Source: Roseateles sp. SL47
GTDB lineage: Bacteria > Pseudomonadota > Gammaproteobacteria > Burkholderiales > Burkholderiaceae_C
Reading direction: 5' to 3'
DNA length: 64,000 nucleotides
Assembly: GCF_026625885.1 (NCBI RefSeq)
Contig: NZ_CP113068.1
Location: 5,890,001-5,954,000, forward strand
The notes under the pieces: generated by a model
What the model was told of the DNA's origin: nothing
What the model saw: only the letters and a program-made list of their open reading frames with translations
Database searches by the model: none
Shown: positions 34,463 through 44,819 of the stretch, piece by piece
Layout: each line of letters opens with the position of its first letter
Position numbering within the stretch: position 1 is the first letter of the stretch
Made by a program: the position numbers and the translations under genes

Positions 34463-35596
34463 ATGACCGCAGTTCTCATCCGGGCCGCCTGGGCCCTCTC
34501 TGTCACCGTGGCCGGAATGGCCGCCGCGTCAACGCCTGCGGCTGAGCCGGCCCCCACTTCGGGGCCTTCGGCGCCTGCTGCCAGTTCACGCTCCAGTACA
34601 CCCTCTGGTGCGCCGACGGGGACTGGTGCATCGAATGCATCGGGTGCGGCCGATGCTTCCAGTGCGAGCACTTATGGGCCGCAGCTGGAAGGCTTCACTT
34701 ATCCCCATCCCCTCCAGCGCTTCCGCTTCACTTCTCAGCAACAGCCCCTGGAGATGGCCTACATGGATGTGCCGGCCCAGGGCCGGGCCAATGGCCGCGT
34801 GGCGGTGCTGCTGCATGGCAAGAATTTCTGCGGAGCCACCTGGGAATCGACCATCCAGGCGCTGAGCCATGCCGGCTTCCGCGTGATTGCGCCGGACCAG
34901 ATCGGTTTTTGCGCCTCCAGCAAACCGCGCGGCTATCAGTTCAGCTTCCAGCAACTGGCCGCCAACACGCATGCACTGCTGCAATCACTGAAGGTCACTC
35001 GCGCCACGATTGTGGGCCATTCCATCGGCGGCATGCTGTCCCTCCGCTATGCATTGCAGTATCCGCAGAGCGTCGAGCAATTGGTGGCCGTGAACCCCAT
35101 TGGTCTGGAGGACTGGCAGGCCCTGGGCGTGCCCTACGCCACGGTGGACACGCTCTACCAGGGTGAGCTCAAGACCAGCTTCGACTCCATCAAGGCCTAT
35201 CAGCAGCGCTACTACTACCACGGCAACTGGAAGCCGGAATACAGCCGCTGGGTCTCGATGCTGGCGGGCCTGTACGCGGGTCCGGGCCGCGACACCTTTG
35301 CCTGGAACCAGGCCCAGACCTCCGAGATGATGTTCACCCAGCCGGTGGTGCACGAGCTGGATCGTCTGCAGGTCAAGACCACGCTGATCATTGGTCAGAA
35401 GGACCGCACCGCGCCTGGCGCCACACGCGCCAGCGCCGAGTTGCAGAAGGCATTGGGCGACTACCCCACGCTGGGCCGTCGCGCCGCGCAGGCCATTCCC
35501 GGCGCCACCTTGGTGGAGTTGCCGGAGCGCGGTCATTCACCGCAGGTGGAAGCGCCGGAGGAATTCAATACCGCCCTGCTGCGGGTGCTGCAATAG
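34463..35596 (+). CDS. Secreted alpha/beta hydrolase
   Basis: A 377-residue hydrolase. The ATG at 34463 sits behind AGGGAG and opens a signal peptide (MTAVLIRAAWALSVTVAGMAAAS), followed by a Pro/Ser/Ala linker of about 45 residues. The catalytic domain shows the oxyanion segment VLLHGKNFCGATW, the nucleophile elbow VGHSIGGML, an Asp region at IIGQKDRTAPG and the His in ERGHSPQVE. The cap domain is Tyr-rich (QQRYYYHGNW). The substrate is unknown; the family includes epoxide hydrolases and haloperoxidase-like esterases. Confidence 0.88.
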   Translation: MTAVLIRAAWALSVTVAGMAAASTPAAEPAPTSGPSAPAASSRSSTPSGAPTGTGASNASGAADASSASTYGPQLEGFTYPHPLQRFRFTSQQQPLEMAYMDVPAQGRANGRVAVLLHGKNFCGATWESTIQALSHAGFRVIAPDQIGFCASSKPRGYQFSFQQLAANTHALLQSLKVTRATIVGHSIGGMLSLRYALQYPQSVEQLVAVNPIGLEDWQALGVPYATVDTLYQGELKTSFDSIKAYQQRYYYHGNWKPEYSRWVSMLAGLYAGPGRDTFAWNQAQTSEMMFTQPVVHELDRLQVKTTLIIGQKDRTAPGATRASAELQKALGDYPTLGRRAAQAIPGATLVELPERGHSPQVEAPEEFNTALLRVLQ

Positions 35597-35683
35597 TCAC
35601 AATGCACTGCAACCGGTTCTTCACTGCTTTGCATCAATTTTGAAAAACTTGCTTTACCGCTGAGCCAACACGGAGGCGTGCGC

Positions 35684-37129
35684 ATGCTGCATCATGGCGG
35701 CGCCTCATTTTCAAGTGATTGCCGAATGATCCATGCCTGCGCGCGCCTGCAGCCGGGTCGGCGCTCGTGGTCAGCCCTGCTGCTGAGCCTGACGCTGGCT
35801 GGTTGCGTGAATCTGGCGCCCGACTATCAACGCCCCGCCGCCGCTGTGCCACGCGAGGGCACCCCCGCCGCGCAGGATGCAGCCCGGCTGCCCTGGCAGA
35901 CGGTCTTCATCGACGGACGGCTGAAGGACACCATCGCCCTCGCCCTGGCCAACAACCGGGACTTGCGCGTGGCAGCGCTCAATGTGGACAAGGCGCGTGC
36001 CGCCTTTGTGCAAACCGATGCGCAGCGCTGGCCCACCCTCGCCGCCGGTGCCACTGCCAGCCGCTCCAATGGGGGCCAGGCCGTGTCCGCCCAATTGGCG
36101 CTCACCAGTTTCGAGCTCGACTTTTTTGGGCGAGTGCGCAATCTCAGCGCGTCGGCCGAAGCCTCGGTCTGGGCGCTGGACGGCACTCGGCAGAGCGTGC
36201 AGATCAGCCTGGTGGCCGAAGTTGCCAGTGCCTGGCTGACCTGGGCGGCCGACCTGCAGCGACAGGCGCTGGCGCAACAAACCCTGGCCAGCCAGGAGCG
36301 CACCCTGGCCCTGACCGAACGCCGCCACGCCGTTGGCGCCATCTCGGGTCTGGCACTGGCGCAGGCGCAGACCGCCGTGGAAAGCGCGCGGGCCGATGTT
36401 GCGGCGTATCCGGCCACGCTGGAGCAGGACCGCCACGCACTGGAACTGCTGCTGGGCGCCGCCCTGCCCGACGCGCTGCAACCCAGCGCCGCCGATGCCC
36501 AGGCCGCGTTGAGCGCGCTGGTGGACCTGCCCGGCGGCGTGCCCTCCAGCGTGCTGCTTCGCCGTCCCGATGTCCGCTCGGCGGAGCAGTCCCTGATCGC
36601 CACCCATGCCGACATCGGTGCCGCCCGTGCGGCACGGTTCCCCAGCATCAGCCTGACCGCCTCTGCGGGCAGCGCCAGCACGGCGCTGTCCGACCTGTTC
36701 AAGTCGGGGCATTCCACCTGGTCGGTGGGCCCGGCGGTGTCCGTGCCGGTGTTCGATGCCGGTGCCAGCCGGGCTGCCGTGCGCCAGGCCGAGATCGGCC
36801 GCGACATTGCCTTGGCCACCTACGACAAAACGGTGCAGACCGCCTTCAAGGAGGTGGCGGACGCGCTGTCGGTGCGCGCCACGCTCGGCGACCGGCTGAG
36901 CGCGCAGCAGACCCTGCTGGCGTCCACCGAACGCCAGTTGCGGCTGGCCGAAGTGCAATACCGCGCCGGCAGCAGCACCCAGCTGGACGTGCTGGATGCC
37001 CAGCGCTCGCTGTATTCGGCTCAGCAGTCGCTGATCACGCTGCGCCTGACGGAACAGCTCAACCGCATCGAACTCTACAAAGTGCTCGGGGGCGGCTGGA
37101 GCGAAGACAACAACATCCCATCCATCTGA
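35684..37129 (+). CDS. Outer-membrane efflux lipoprotein, NodT/TolC family
   Basis: A 481-residue outer-membrane channel. A lipobox LTLAGC at about residue 41 predicts a lipid anchor, and two OEP repeats follow (LALANNRDLRVAALNVDKARA; VLLRRPDVRSAEQSLIATHADIGAARAARFPS read in parts). The ATG at 35684 has GGAGG seven bases upstream. It lies ten bases before a macA-like gene and is the outer part of a tripartite exporter. Confidence 0.92.
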   Translation: MLHHGGASFSSDCRMIHACARLQPGRRSWSALLLSLTLAGCVNLAPDYQRPAAAVPREGTPAAQDAARLPWQTVFIDGRLKDTIALALANNRDLRVAALNVDKARAAFVQTDAQRWPTLAAGATASRSNGGQAVSAQLALTSFELDFFGRVRNLSASAEASVWALDGTRQSVQISLVAEVASAWLTWAADLQRQALAQQTLASQERTLALTERRHAVGAISGLALAQAQTAVESARADVAAYPATLEQDRHALELLLGAALPDALQPSAADAQAALSALVDLPGGVPSSVLLRRPDVRSAEQSLIATHADIGAARAARFPSISLTASAGSASTALSDLFKSGHSTWSVGPAVSVPVFDAGASRAAVRQAEIGRDIALATYDKTVQTAFKEVADALSVRATLGDRLSAQQTLLASTERQLRLAEVQYRAGSSTQLDVLDAQRSLYSAQQSLITLRLTEQLNRIELYKVLGGGWSEDNNIPSI

Positions 37130-37139
37130 GGATCCTGGA

Positions 37140-38345
37140 ATGAAGACATGGTTGAGGCCGGGGCGGCTGGTGCTGCTGCTGGTCGTTGTGGTGGTGCTTG
37201 CTTTCATCATCAAGCGGGTGTGGTTCACCCCGCCGCCGCCGCCGCAGGTGACGACGGCCGTGGTGGAGCGCGGCGATCTGGAAGAATCCGTGCTGGCCAC
37301 CGGCACCATCAATGCCTACAAGCTGGTCAGCGTCGGTGCGCGTGCCACCGGTGAAGTCAAACGCCTGCATGTGGCCCTGGGCGACAAGGTCAAGGAAGGC
37401 CAGCTGATTGCCGAGATCGACGCACTGACCCAGCAGAATTCCTTGCGGGATGCCGAGGCGTCGCTGCGCAGCGCCGAGGCCCTGCTCGCCTCCCGCCGTG
37501 CCACGCTGAACCAGGCGGAACTGACGCTGAAGCGGCAGCGTGCCCTGAGCGAGGCGGATGCCGGCGCCCGGGCCGATCTGGAAACGGCGGAAGCCACCGT
37601 CGGCACGGCCCGCGCGGATGTGGACTCCCAGCAGGCGCTGGTGGCCCAGGCCAAGGTGAATGTGGACACGGCCCAGGTGAACCTGGGTTATGCGCGGGTG
37701 CTGGCGCCGATGGATGGCACGGTGGTGGCCATCGTCACCGAACAGGGCCAGACGGTGAATGCCTCGCAGTCGGCGCCCACCATCATCAAGCTGGCCCGGC
37801 TGGACACCATGACCATCAAGGCCAAGATTTCAGAAGCCGACGTGCCCCGCGTCAAGCCGGGCATGCCGGTGTATTTCGCCTTGCTGGGCGAGCCGGACCG
37901 CCGCATTGAGGCCAAGCTGCGCGCCATCGAGCCGGGTGACACCACGCTGGCGGACACCAGCACCACGTCGTCCACCACCTCCAGCAGCAGCTCCAGCACC
38001 ACCAGCGCCATCTACTACAACGGCATCTTCGATGTGCCCAACGCCGATGGCCTGTTGCGCATCAACATGACGGCGCAAAGCACCATCGTGCTGAACCAGG
38101 CCAAGGGCGTGCTGACGATGCCCGCCGCTGCGCTGGGCAAGAAGGATGCGCAGGGTCGCTACCAGGTGCGCGTGCAGTTGCCGGACGGACGCATGGAACC
38201 CCGCACCGTGCGCATCGGCCTGAACAACCGCGTGCGCGCCGAAGTGCTGGAAGGGCTGCGGGAAGGCGATCGGGTGGTGACCAGCGAAGCGCTGGCTGGC
38301 GCCACGCAGAACGAGGGCGGCCGACGCGGCCCGCCGCCGATGTAA
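37140..38345 (+). CDS. macA: Efflux periplasmic adaptor, MacA-like
   Basis: A 401-residue HlyD-family adaptor with an N-terminal membrane helix (about 9-25), lipoyl halves around VSVGARATGEVKRLHVALGDKV and VLAPMDGTVVAIVTEQGQTV, and a coiled coil between them. A low-complexity Ser/Thr run (about residues 275-295) interrupts the beta-barrel region, which is odd. It connects the MacB-like transporter to the outer-membrane protein encoded just upstream. Confidence 0.92.
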   Translation: MKTWLRPGRLVLLLVVVVVLAFIIKRVWFTPPPPPQVTTAVVERGDLEESVLATGTINAYKLVSVGARATGEVKRLHVALGDKVKEGQLIAEIDALTQQNSLRDAEASLRSAEALLASRRATLNQAELTLKRQRALSEADAGARADLETAEATVGTARADVDSQQALVAQAKVNVDTAQVNLGYARVLAPMDGTVVAIVTEQGQTVNASQSAPTIIKLARLDTMTIKAKISEADVPRVKPGMPVYFALLGEPDRRIEAKLRAIEPGDTTLADTSTTSSTTSSSSSSTTSAIYYNGIFDVPNADGLLRINMTAQSTIVLNQAKGVLTMPAAALGKKDAQGRYQVRVQLPDGRMEPRTVRIGLNNRVRAEVLEGLREGDRVVTSEALAGATQNEGGRRGPPPM

Positions 38346-40301
38346 ATGACGGCGCTGCTTGAACTGCGCGGCCTCGTCCGCGAATTTCCGGCCGGCGACG
38401 GCGTGGTGGCGGTGCTGCGGGATGTGGACCTGAGCATCGAAGCGGGCGAGATGGTGGCCATCATCGGCCCGTCCGGCTCCGGCAAGTCGACGCTGATGAA
38501 CATCCTGGGCTGCCTGGACCGCCCCACGCGCGGCAGCTACCGGGTGGCCGGCCAGGAAACCGGCGCCATGGGCCCGGACGAACTGGCCCGGCTGCGGCGC
38601 GAGCATTTCGGGTTCATCTTCCAGCGCTATCAATTGCTGGGCGATCTGAATGCCCTGGGCAATGTCGAGATCCCGGCCATCTATTCCGGCACGCAGCCGG
38701 ACCATCGCCACGCGCGCGCCCGGGAGTTGCTGACGCGGCTCGGTCTGGCCGAGCGCCTGGAACATCGGCCCGGCCAGCTCTCCGGCGGGCAGCAGCAGCG
38801 GGTGTCGATTGCACGGGCGCTGATGAATGGCGGTGACGTCATCCTCGCGGACGAACCCACCGGCGCGCTGGATCAGGCCAGCGGCCGCGAGGTGATGAAG
38901 ATCCTGGAGGAACTGCACGCCGACGGACACACCATCATTTTGGTGACGCATGACCCGCAGGTGGCGGCGCATGCTCAGCGGGTGATCGAGATCAGCGACG
39001 GTGTGATCGTGGCCGACCGGCGTCGGCCGGATGCGCCCCCGCCCGTCACCAAGGCGGTGGCCGACACGCCCCCGCCCAGCCCGTCCTGGCGAGCGGTCAT
39101 CAGCCGGGTGGCGGAAGCGGCCCGCATGGCGCTGAGGGCCATGGTGGCCCACCAACTGCGCACGCTGCTGACCATGCTGGGCATCATCATCGGCATCGCC
39201 TCGGTGGTGTCGGTGGTGGGTCTGGGCCAGGGCACCCGGGAGAAAGTGCTGGCGGACATCAGCGCCATGGGCACCAACACCATCGACATCATGCCGGGCA
39301 GCGGGTTTGGCGACCGACGCGCCGATGCGGTCCGCACCCTGCGGGCCGGGGATGCCGAGGCCCTGGGGCAACTCGACTATGTGGACAGCGTAACGCCATC
39401 GGTGGCGGTGAGTGCGGGCCTGCGCTACCGCAACATCGACGTCAGCGCCACGATCACTGGCGTGGGGGAGCAGTACTTCCGCGTGCGCGGCTACACCTTT
39501 GCGCAGGGGGCCTCCTTCAGCCTGGAGGAGGTTCGCGCCCGCGAGCAGGTGGCGGTGATTGATGACAACGCCCGCAAGACGCTGTTCCCGAATGGGGAGA
39601 TGGCGCTGGGCGAGGTGATTCTGCTGGGCACGGTGCCGGTTCGCATCGTCGGGGTGACGGAGAAGAAGTCCAGCGCCTTCGGCAATGACGACGCCATCAA
39701 CATCTGGCTGCCCTACACCACCGCCATGGGCCGGATGACCGGCCAGGACTACCTGCGCAGCATCACCGTGCGAGTGAGTGATGCGGTGCCGAATGCGGCG
39801 GCGGAGCAAGGCATCAAGACGCTGCTGACGCAGCGGCATGGCAGCACCGACTTCTTCATGATGAACACCGACAGCATCCGCAAGACGGTGGAGCAGACCA
39901 CGGCCACGATCACGCTGCTGATCTCGTCGATTGCGCTGATCTCGCTGCTGGTGGGCGGCATCGGGGTGATGAACATCATGCTGGTGTCGGTCACCGAGCG
40001 GACCGGCGAGATCGGCGTGCGCATGGCGGTGGGGGCCCGGCAGAGTGACATCCTGCGGCAGTTCCTGATCGAGGCGGTGCTGGTGTGCCTGATTGGGGGC
40101 GCATTGGGCGTGGGCCTGGCGGTGGGCCTGAGCCTGCTGTTTGACCACTTCGCCGGCGGCGCGGACTTCCGGATGATCATCTCGACCACGGCAATTTCCG
40201 GTGCGTTTGGCGTGTCCAGCCTGATCGGCGTGATCTTTGGCTTCCTGCCGGCGCGGAACGCAGCGCGGCTGGATCCGGTGGAGGCGTTGGCGAGGCCGTG
40301 A
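38346..40301 (+). CDS. macB: MacB-like ABC transporter (ATPase and FtsX-type permease)
   Basis: A 651-residue mechanotransmitting ABC protein. The ATPase (about 1-225) has [36 protein letters not shown] and [11 protein letters not shown]. One helix at about 275-295 ([18 protein letters not shown]) is followed by a periplasmic domain and three C-terminal helices with [28 protein letters not shown]. With MacA and the upstream channel it would export macrolides, peptides or siderophores from the periplasm. It starts right at the macA stop. Confidence 0.95.
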   Translation: MTALLELRGLVREFPAGDGVVAVLRDVDLSIEAGEMVAIIGPSGSGKSTLMNILGCLDRPTRGSYRVAGQETGAMGPDELARLRREHFGFIFQRYQLLGDLNALGNVEIPAIYSGTQPDHRHARARELLTRLGLAERLEHRPGQLSGGQQQRVSIARALMNGGDVILADEPTGALDQASGREVMKILEELHADGHTIILVTHDPQVAAHAQRVIEISDGVIVADRRRPDAPPPVTKAVADTPPPSPSWRAVISRVAEAARMALRAMVAHQLRTLLTMLGIIIGIASVVSVVGLGQGTREKVLADISAMGTNTIDIMPGSGFGDRRADAVRTLRAGDAEALGQLDYVDSVTPSVAVSAGLRYRNIDVSATITGVGEQYFRVRGYTFAQGASFSLEEVRAREQVAVIDDNARKTLFPNGEMALGEVILLGTVPVRIVGVTEKKSSAFGNDDAINIWLPYTTAMGRMTGQDYLRSITVRVSDAVPNAAAEQGIKTLLTQRHGSTDFFMMNTDSIRKTVEQTTATITLLISSIALISLLVGGIGVMNIMLVSVTERTGEIGVRMAVGARQSDILRQFLIEAVLVCLIGGALGVGLAVGLSLLFDHFAGGADFRMIISTTAISGAFGVSSLIGVIFGFLPARNAARLDPVEALARP

Positions 40302-40430
40302 AGGCTGACCGGGAATCCCGGGGGCTCTGCACGGCGTCGTTTGGTTCGGCCCTGTCCGGATGCATCGTGAAGAGCAGGTCGGACGGGTAGCCCGTCGAGT
40401 GGCGCCACGCGACGAGCCTCCCCTGCATCG

Positions 40431-40498
40431 CATGTCCCAGCACGCGGCATGTCCCAGCACGCGGCATGTCCCAGCACGCGGCATGTCCCAGCACGCGA
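40431..40498. repeat. Four tandem copies of a 17-bp unit
   Basis: CATGTCCCAGCACGCGG is repeated without a gap at 40431, 40448, 40465 and 40482, the last copy differing in its final base. It lies between macB and its terminator. The absence of spacers rules out CRISPR; it looks like a variable-number repeat. Confidence 0.9.
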
Positions 40499-40518
40499 TT
40501 TGCCATGGCAACCCAATG

Positions 40519-40548
40519 AAAAAAGCCGCTCCTTGGAGCGGCTTTTTT
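40519..40548. terminator. Bidirectional rho-independent terminator
   Basis: AAAAAA-GCCGCTCC-TT-GGAGCGGC-TTTTTT is symmetrical and serves both macB from the left and the minus-strand DUF6600 gene from the right. Confidence 0.92.
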
Positions 40549-40590
40549 CATGGTGGGCGCGAGCGGCAAGGTCACGCAGACGTCTGCCCC

Positions 40591-42753
40591 TCAACGCTCA
40601 TTCTGGCGCCGCTCTTCCCCGCGGCCCCGAGGCGGCTCGGCCTTCTGATCGGGCTGGCGGGCGGGCTGGGGCTGGGCCGCCGGGCGAATGCCCTGGCGCG
40701 GCGGCTCCACACGCGGCTGCTGGGGCTGCGCCTGGGGTTGCGGTTGCGGTGCAGGTTGTGGCGGCGTTGCCACCGGGCGCGGCGCCTCGCGCATTTCGCG
40801 GATCAACTCGCGCGGGTTCTCACGACGTGAATCCACACGAGGCGTTTCGACCCGCGGCTGCTCCACCCGGGGTGGCTCTGTCCGTGGTGGCTCCGTCCGA
40901 ATCGGCTGCGAAATGACAGAACGAGAGGGTTCGTCACGGCGCCCGTTGTCCGGACGCTCGTCCCGCCCACCCCGTTGTGCGTCACGCCCGTCCTCACGGC
41001 GCCCGTCCTCACGGCGCCAGTCGTCCCTGCGCTGATCTTCCCTGCGCTGGTCCTCACGGCGCTGCTCCAGCTCCCGCATGGTCTCCGGCAGAAAGCCCGT
41101 CGCAGGCCGCACGCCGGGCTGCACTGCCGGCTGCGTCGGTTGAGGCTGGGCAGGACGGCCTTCACTCCCACGGCCATCACCACGGCCGTCACCACGGCCC
41201 GGCTGGCCCGTGACTGCCGGCGCAGGAACCTGGATCGGTCGCACCTGGCCAGGAGCGGCATCGTTGCGCGGCGGAACGGGCCGACCATCGGGGCGACCGC
41301 CGTCGGGTCGTCCATCCGGTCGTCCATCCGGGCGTCCATCCGGCCGACCATTCGGTTGACTGACCACCCCGCCCGCAGGCCGATCCGGCCCCGACCGCAA
41401 CGGCATCCGCGGCTCCGTGACCGGCAGCGGGCGGGTCACTGGCATGGCAGTGAACAACCGGCCGTGCTCACGCTCGAAGCGGAACTGCGGCGTAGGGTCG
41501 TTCGGGCGTGGAACGCGGCCCGGTTCGATCCGAGGATTCACCCGGCGCCAGTATTCATTGGAATAGCGGCCACCCGGCGGGATGTAGGCTTCCCGGGGAG
41601 CCAGGGGCACCCACGCGCCATAGCGGGGAGGAGGCGGACGGCGACCGCCCGACCACACACTGATGTTGAGGCTGGCACCGCCCACCCAGCCGACCACTGC
41701 GGGCGCGTAAGCCGGACGCGGCTCATAGGGGCCGGGCACCCAGCACCAACGGTCCCGCCAATAGGCCCAGCGGCCGTAGTGGAAGGGCGCGAAGCCCCAG
41801 GGCATGTCGTCCACCCAGGTCCAGCCCCAGCGGGCGCTCCACACCCAGCGCCCGTAGCGGTAGGGTGCCCAGTCTTCCACCACCACCGTGGTGGGCACCC
41901 ACACGGTGCCGTATTCGGGAGACTGTTGCCAGGCGCCATAACGACCCAGGTCTTCCACGCCGGTCATCTCGGGCGACACCACATTAGCCGGCACCGGCAG
42001 GCTGATCGCAGCCCGTTCATCGGTGAGCAGCATCTGCGCAAAAGCGTCGCGCTGCAGCGGTTGGCGTTCGGTCCGGGGGCCGTTGTCCCACCAGAATTCC
42101 GCCTGTTCGTTGGTGACAACAAACACGGGTGGCACATCAAAGGCCCGCGAGTCGAATCTCAGCTTGCCTTGCCAGGCCTGGGCCTGGCTGCCGCGATCCA
42201 GTTGGCTCATGCGGTAGAGGCCTTCGCGCTCAAAGGAGAAGCGGCCTTCCAGCGTCTGGACCGTCCATTCATCGGCCGCCTGCGGCGAGCGCAGCCGCAC
42301 GCCGGCGCCGCCCCGCACGATCTGCACGGACACACGTTGTTCGGAAAGTGCGTTGAACTCGATCTCCGACCGTTCGTCCAGCCACAAGGTACTGGAGCCT
42401 ACGGTGAGGGTGGCCCCGGCGCGGTCGTCGGTGCGGATGCGGTCGCCCTCGCCCACGCTCTGATTGCGCTGCAGTTGCAGCCATTCCCGGCCTTCGGGGT
42501 CGTAGATCCAGGCGCCAGTGCTGACCTCGGCCACCCGACCGGCCCGCGTGGGTAGATCCCCCTGCATGCCCTGTACACCCTGGATGCCCTGCCCGGCCGG
42601 CTCGGCCATGGCTGTGGCACCAGCAGACATCATCAGGACGGCCGCCATCATCAAGGCCAGCGCCGGGCCCAGACGTCGCCACGCGCACCACGGCGCCAGC
42701 GGGGGCCCCTCCAGGGCCAGAGTCGGGCGAGAGAGAAACGACAGAAAGGTCAT
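40591..42753 (-). CDS. Secreted FecR-like / DUF6600 protein with long Pro-Arg-rich tail
   Basis: A 720-residue exported protein. A signal or anchor segment (about 30-50) leads into a FecR-like domain (about 70-200, with VGEGDRIRTDDRAGATLTVGSSTLWL in overlapping parts), then an aromatic DUF6600 region (about 270-410) with repeated YGRWVWSARWGWTWV- and YGRWAYWRDRWCWVPG-like blocks. The last 280 residues are disordered, with GRPD repeats, RREDQ repeats and PQPQ runs. Function is unknown; such proteins are common in Burkholderiales. Confidence 0.82.
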   Translation of the reverse strand: MTFLSFLSRPTLALEGPPLAPWCAWRRLGPALALMMAAVLMMSAGATAMAEPAGQGIQGVQGMQGDLPTRAGRVAEVSTGAWIYDPEGREWLQLQRNQSVGEGDRIRTDDRAGATLTVGSSTLWLDERSEIEFNALSEQRVSVQIVRGGAGVRLRSPQAADEWTVQTLEGRFSFEREGLYRMSQLDRGSQAQAWQGKLRFDSRAFDVPPVFVVTNEQAEFWWDNGPRTERQPLQRDAFAQMLLTDERAAISLPVPANVVSPEMTGVEDLGRYGAWQQSPEYGTVWVPTTVVVEDWAPYRYGRWVWSARWGWTWVDDMPWGFAPFHYGRWAYWRDRWCWVPGPYEPRPAYAPAVVGWVGGASLNISVWSGGRRPPPPRYGAWVPLAPREAYIPPGGRYSNEYWRRVNPRIEPGRVPRPNDPTPQFRFEREHGRLFTAMPVTRPLPVTEPRMPLRSGPDRPAGGVVSQPNGRPDGRPDGRPDGRPDGGRPDGRPVPPRNDAAPGQVRPIQVPAPAVTGQPGRGDGRGDGRGSEGRPAQPQPTQPAVQPGVRPATGFLPETMRELEQRREDQRREDQRRDDWRREDGRREDGRDAQRGGRDERPDNGRRDEPSRSVISQPIRTEPPRTEPPRVEQPRVETPRVDSRRENPRELIREMREAPRPVATPPQPAPQPQPQAQPQQPRVEPPRQGIRPAAQPQPARQPDQKAEPPRGRGEERRQNER

Positions 42754-42926
42754 GCGATCGGCTCCGCCAACGGTGTATTCAAGACACCCGGAGATCCCTT
42801 AACGGTTCTGACACCAAGCGGTGGACGCTTGCTTACAACTTGACGCGGTGTTGCGGCGGCGTCACGGGCGCCGTACGGTGTCCGCTGCGGGTGGGTGATG
42901 GGTTTCATCCGTCGCGGAAGCCACCG

Positions 42927-43463
42927 TCAGTCATCACTTTTCGGGTCGAGGCCAGGAAACAGCACTTCGGTAAATCCGAACTGGGTGAAGTCCTTGATTC
43001 GCATCGGATAGAGCACACCGACCAAGTGCTCGCATTCGTGCTGGACGACCCGCGCATGAAAGCCATCCACCTCCCGATCAATCGGCTCGCCCTTGGCGTC
43101 AAAGCCCTGGTAGCGGATGCGCTGCCAGCGGGGCACCATGCCGCGAAGGCCGGGCACCGACAGGCAGCCCTCCCAGCCGTCCACCTGGGCGTCGGTCAGT
43201 GGGGTGATGGTGGGGTTGATCAGCACCGTCATCGGCACGGGCGGCGCTTCGGGATAGCGCTCGTTGCGGTTGAAGCCGAACACCACCACCTGGAGGTCCA
43301 CGCCGATCTGCGGCGCGGCCAGGCCGGCGCCGTTGGCTGCGACCATGGTGTCGAACATGTCTTGCAGCAGGTCACGCAGCGCGGGGGTGTCGAATTCCTG
43401 CACCGGTTTGGCCTGGCGCAGCAAGCGGGGGTCGCCCATTTTCAGAATGTCTTTGACGGCCAT
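42927..43463 (-). CDS. def: Peptide deformylase
   Basis: A 178-residue metalloenzyme that removes the formyl group from new proteins. The three motifs are present: [18 protein letters not shown] with the metal-binding Cys, and HECEH with two metal-binding His and the catalytic Glu (HEYDH is the common form). The start at 43463 has GGAG upstream and gives the usual [16 protein letters not shown]-terminus. Confidence 0.94.
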   Translation of the reverse strand: MAVKDILKMGDPRLLRQAKPVQEFDTPALRDLLQDMFDTMVAANGAGLAAPQIGVDLQVVVFGFNRNERYPEAPPVPMTVLINPTITPLTDAQVDGWEGCLSVPGLRGMVPRWQRIRYQGFDAKGEPIDREVDGFHARVVQHECEHLVGVLYPMRIKDFTQFGFTEVLFPGLDPKSDD

Positions 43464-43796
43464 TTGTTGTCTCCGCGGGATCGTCTTGAGTCGGCAATCC
43501 ATCATCTTGCCGGAAACTGGGGCCCTCCATCTGGGTCAGGGCCACTGGCAACCGAAATGTCCTGGAAGCGAGCGCGCTCTTTGTGTTTTCGCCTTGGATT
43601 TGTTCTGAGGCTGGCGGTCGTCATGGCGCAGCGATGGGCTGCGGGTGACCGTGTCCGCAGTGTGCGTCGGTACGGATAAGCAGTGAGCTTTCGCATGCGA
43701 AATCGGTGAAAGTACGACAACAACATCGTCGCGCCGGACGAGCGCGTCACGAAGGCCCATCAACGGTCCAACAAGGCCCCCACACAGGAGACTCCC
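43464..43796. other. 333-bp intergenic region with a 14-bp perfect palindrome
   Basis: The region separates the divergent def and MBL-hydrolase genes and must hold both promoters. No gene is supported. The notable feature is TTTCGCATGCGAAA at 43689-43702, listed separately. Confidence 0.6.
43689..43702. promoter_or_regulatory. Palindrome TTTCGCATGCGAAA, candidate operator
   Basis: A perfect 14-bp inverted repeat about 95 bases upstream of the MBL-hydrolase start. Length and symmetry suit a dimeric repressor. No regulator gene lies next to it. Confidence 0.4.
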
Positions 43797-44780
43797 GTGC
43801 CCCACTTCTCCCCGCTGCCGCCCTACATCCAGGACCACTGCCAAGGCGTCTACGCCATCGACACCGCCTTCCAGCGCGACCATTTCGATGCGGCCTACCT
43901 CATCGTGGATGATGGCCGCGCCGCTTTTGTGGATACCGGCACACGCCACGCCATCCCTCGCCTGCTGGGCACCCTGGAGGCGCTGGGCCTGCCACGGGAT
44001 GCGGTGGAATGGGTGATCCCCACCCATGTGCATCTGGACCACGCCGGCGGTGTCGGTCCGCTGATGGAATTACTGCCTGCCGCGCGACTGCTGGTGCATC
44101 CCCGCGGCCTGCGTCACATGGTGGATCCATCGGCCCTGTGGGCCGGCGCCTTGGCCGTGTATGGGGAAGCGGAAATGCGTCGCTCCTACGGCGAGTTGGT
44201 CGGCGTCCCCGAGTCCCGCACCGTGGCCAGCACGGACGAGCAACGCATCACCCTCGGCCACCGCAGCTTGCGGCTGATCGACACCCCCGGCCATGCCCGG
44301 CACCACCACTGTCTCTGGGATGAGTTCAGCGGTGGCTGGTTCGCCGGAGACACCTTCGGTCTGTCCTACCGCGAGTTTGATGATGCACAGGGCCGCGCCT
44401 GGATCCTGCCCACCAGCACGCCGGTGCAGTTCGAGCCGGACGCCCTGATCGGCTCCATCCAGCGGATGCTGCAGACGCAGCCGCGCCGCATGTTCCTCAC
44501 CCACTACGGCGCCGTTGGACAGGACCCCGCCGACGTTCAGCGCCTGGCCGGCCTGCTGGTGGACCAGATCCACGCCATGGCCGACATCGCGCAACGGCTG
44601 CGCGATTTGCCCGACCGCCATGCGGCCCTCAAACGCGAACTCCTGGCGCTGTATCAGCGCGGCGTGGCCGCCCATCTCGGCGACACCCTGCCGCCTGAAC
44701 GGGTCGCGCAGTGGCTCGACATGGATGTGGAACTCAACGCCCAGGGGCTGGGCGTGTGGTTGGACAAGCAACGGGCGTAA
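43797..44780 (+). CDS. MBL-fold metallo-hydrolase
   Basis: A 327-residue metallo-beta-lactamase-fold hydrolase. The metal motif is THVHLDHAGG, followed by the distal His in DTPGHARHHH and the Asp in FAGDTFGLSY. A helical C-terminal extension of about 100 residues is present. The start is a GTG at 43797 behind CAGGAGACTCCC. The substrate is unknown. Confidence 0.9.
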   Translation: MPHFSPLPPYIQDHCQGVYAIDTAFQRDHFDAAYLIVDDGRAAFVDTGTRHAIPRLLGTLEALGLPRDAVEWVIPTHVHLDHAGGVGPLMELLPAARLLVHPRGLRHMVDPSALWAGALAVYGEAEMRRSYGELVGVPESRTVASTDEQRITLGHRSLRLIDTPGHARHHHCLWDEFSGGWFAGDTFGLSYREFDDAQGRAWILPTSTPVQFEPDALIGSIQRMLQTQPRRMFLTHYGAVGQDPADVQRLAGLLVDQIHAMADIAQRLRDLPDRHAALKRELLALYQRGVAAHLGDTLPPERVAQWLDMDVELNAQGLGVWLDKQRA

Positions 44781-44819
44781 AGGAGACGGGACGGCGGAAC
44801 GCCCGACGCCACACGGGCC

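Noticed and set aside
40431..40498. CRISPR array
   Set aside because: The 17-bp units abut directly without spacers and there are no cas genes in the window.
37830..40511. An 893-codon open frame on the minus strand
   Set aside because: It is antisense to macA and macB. The product is a low-complexity His/Arg/Gln sequence and no ribosome binding site is present.
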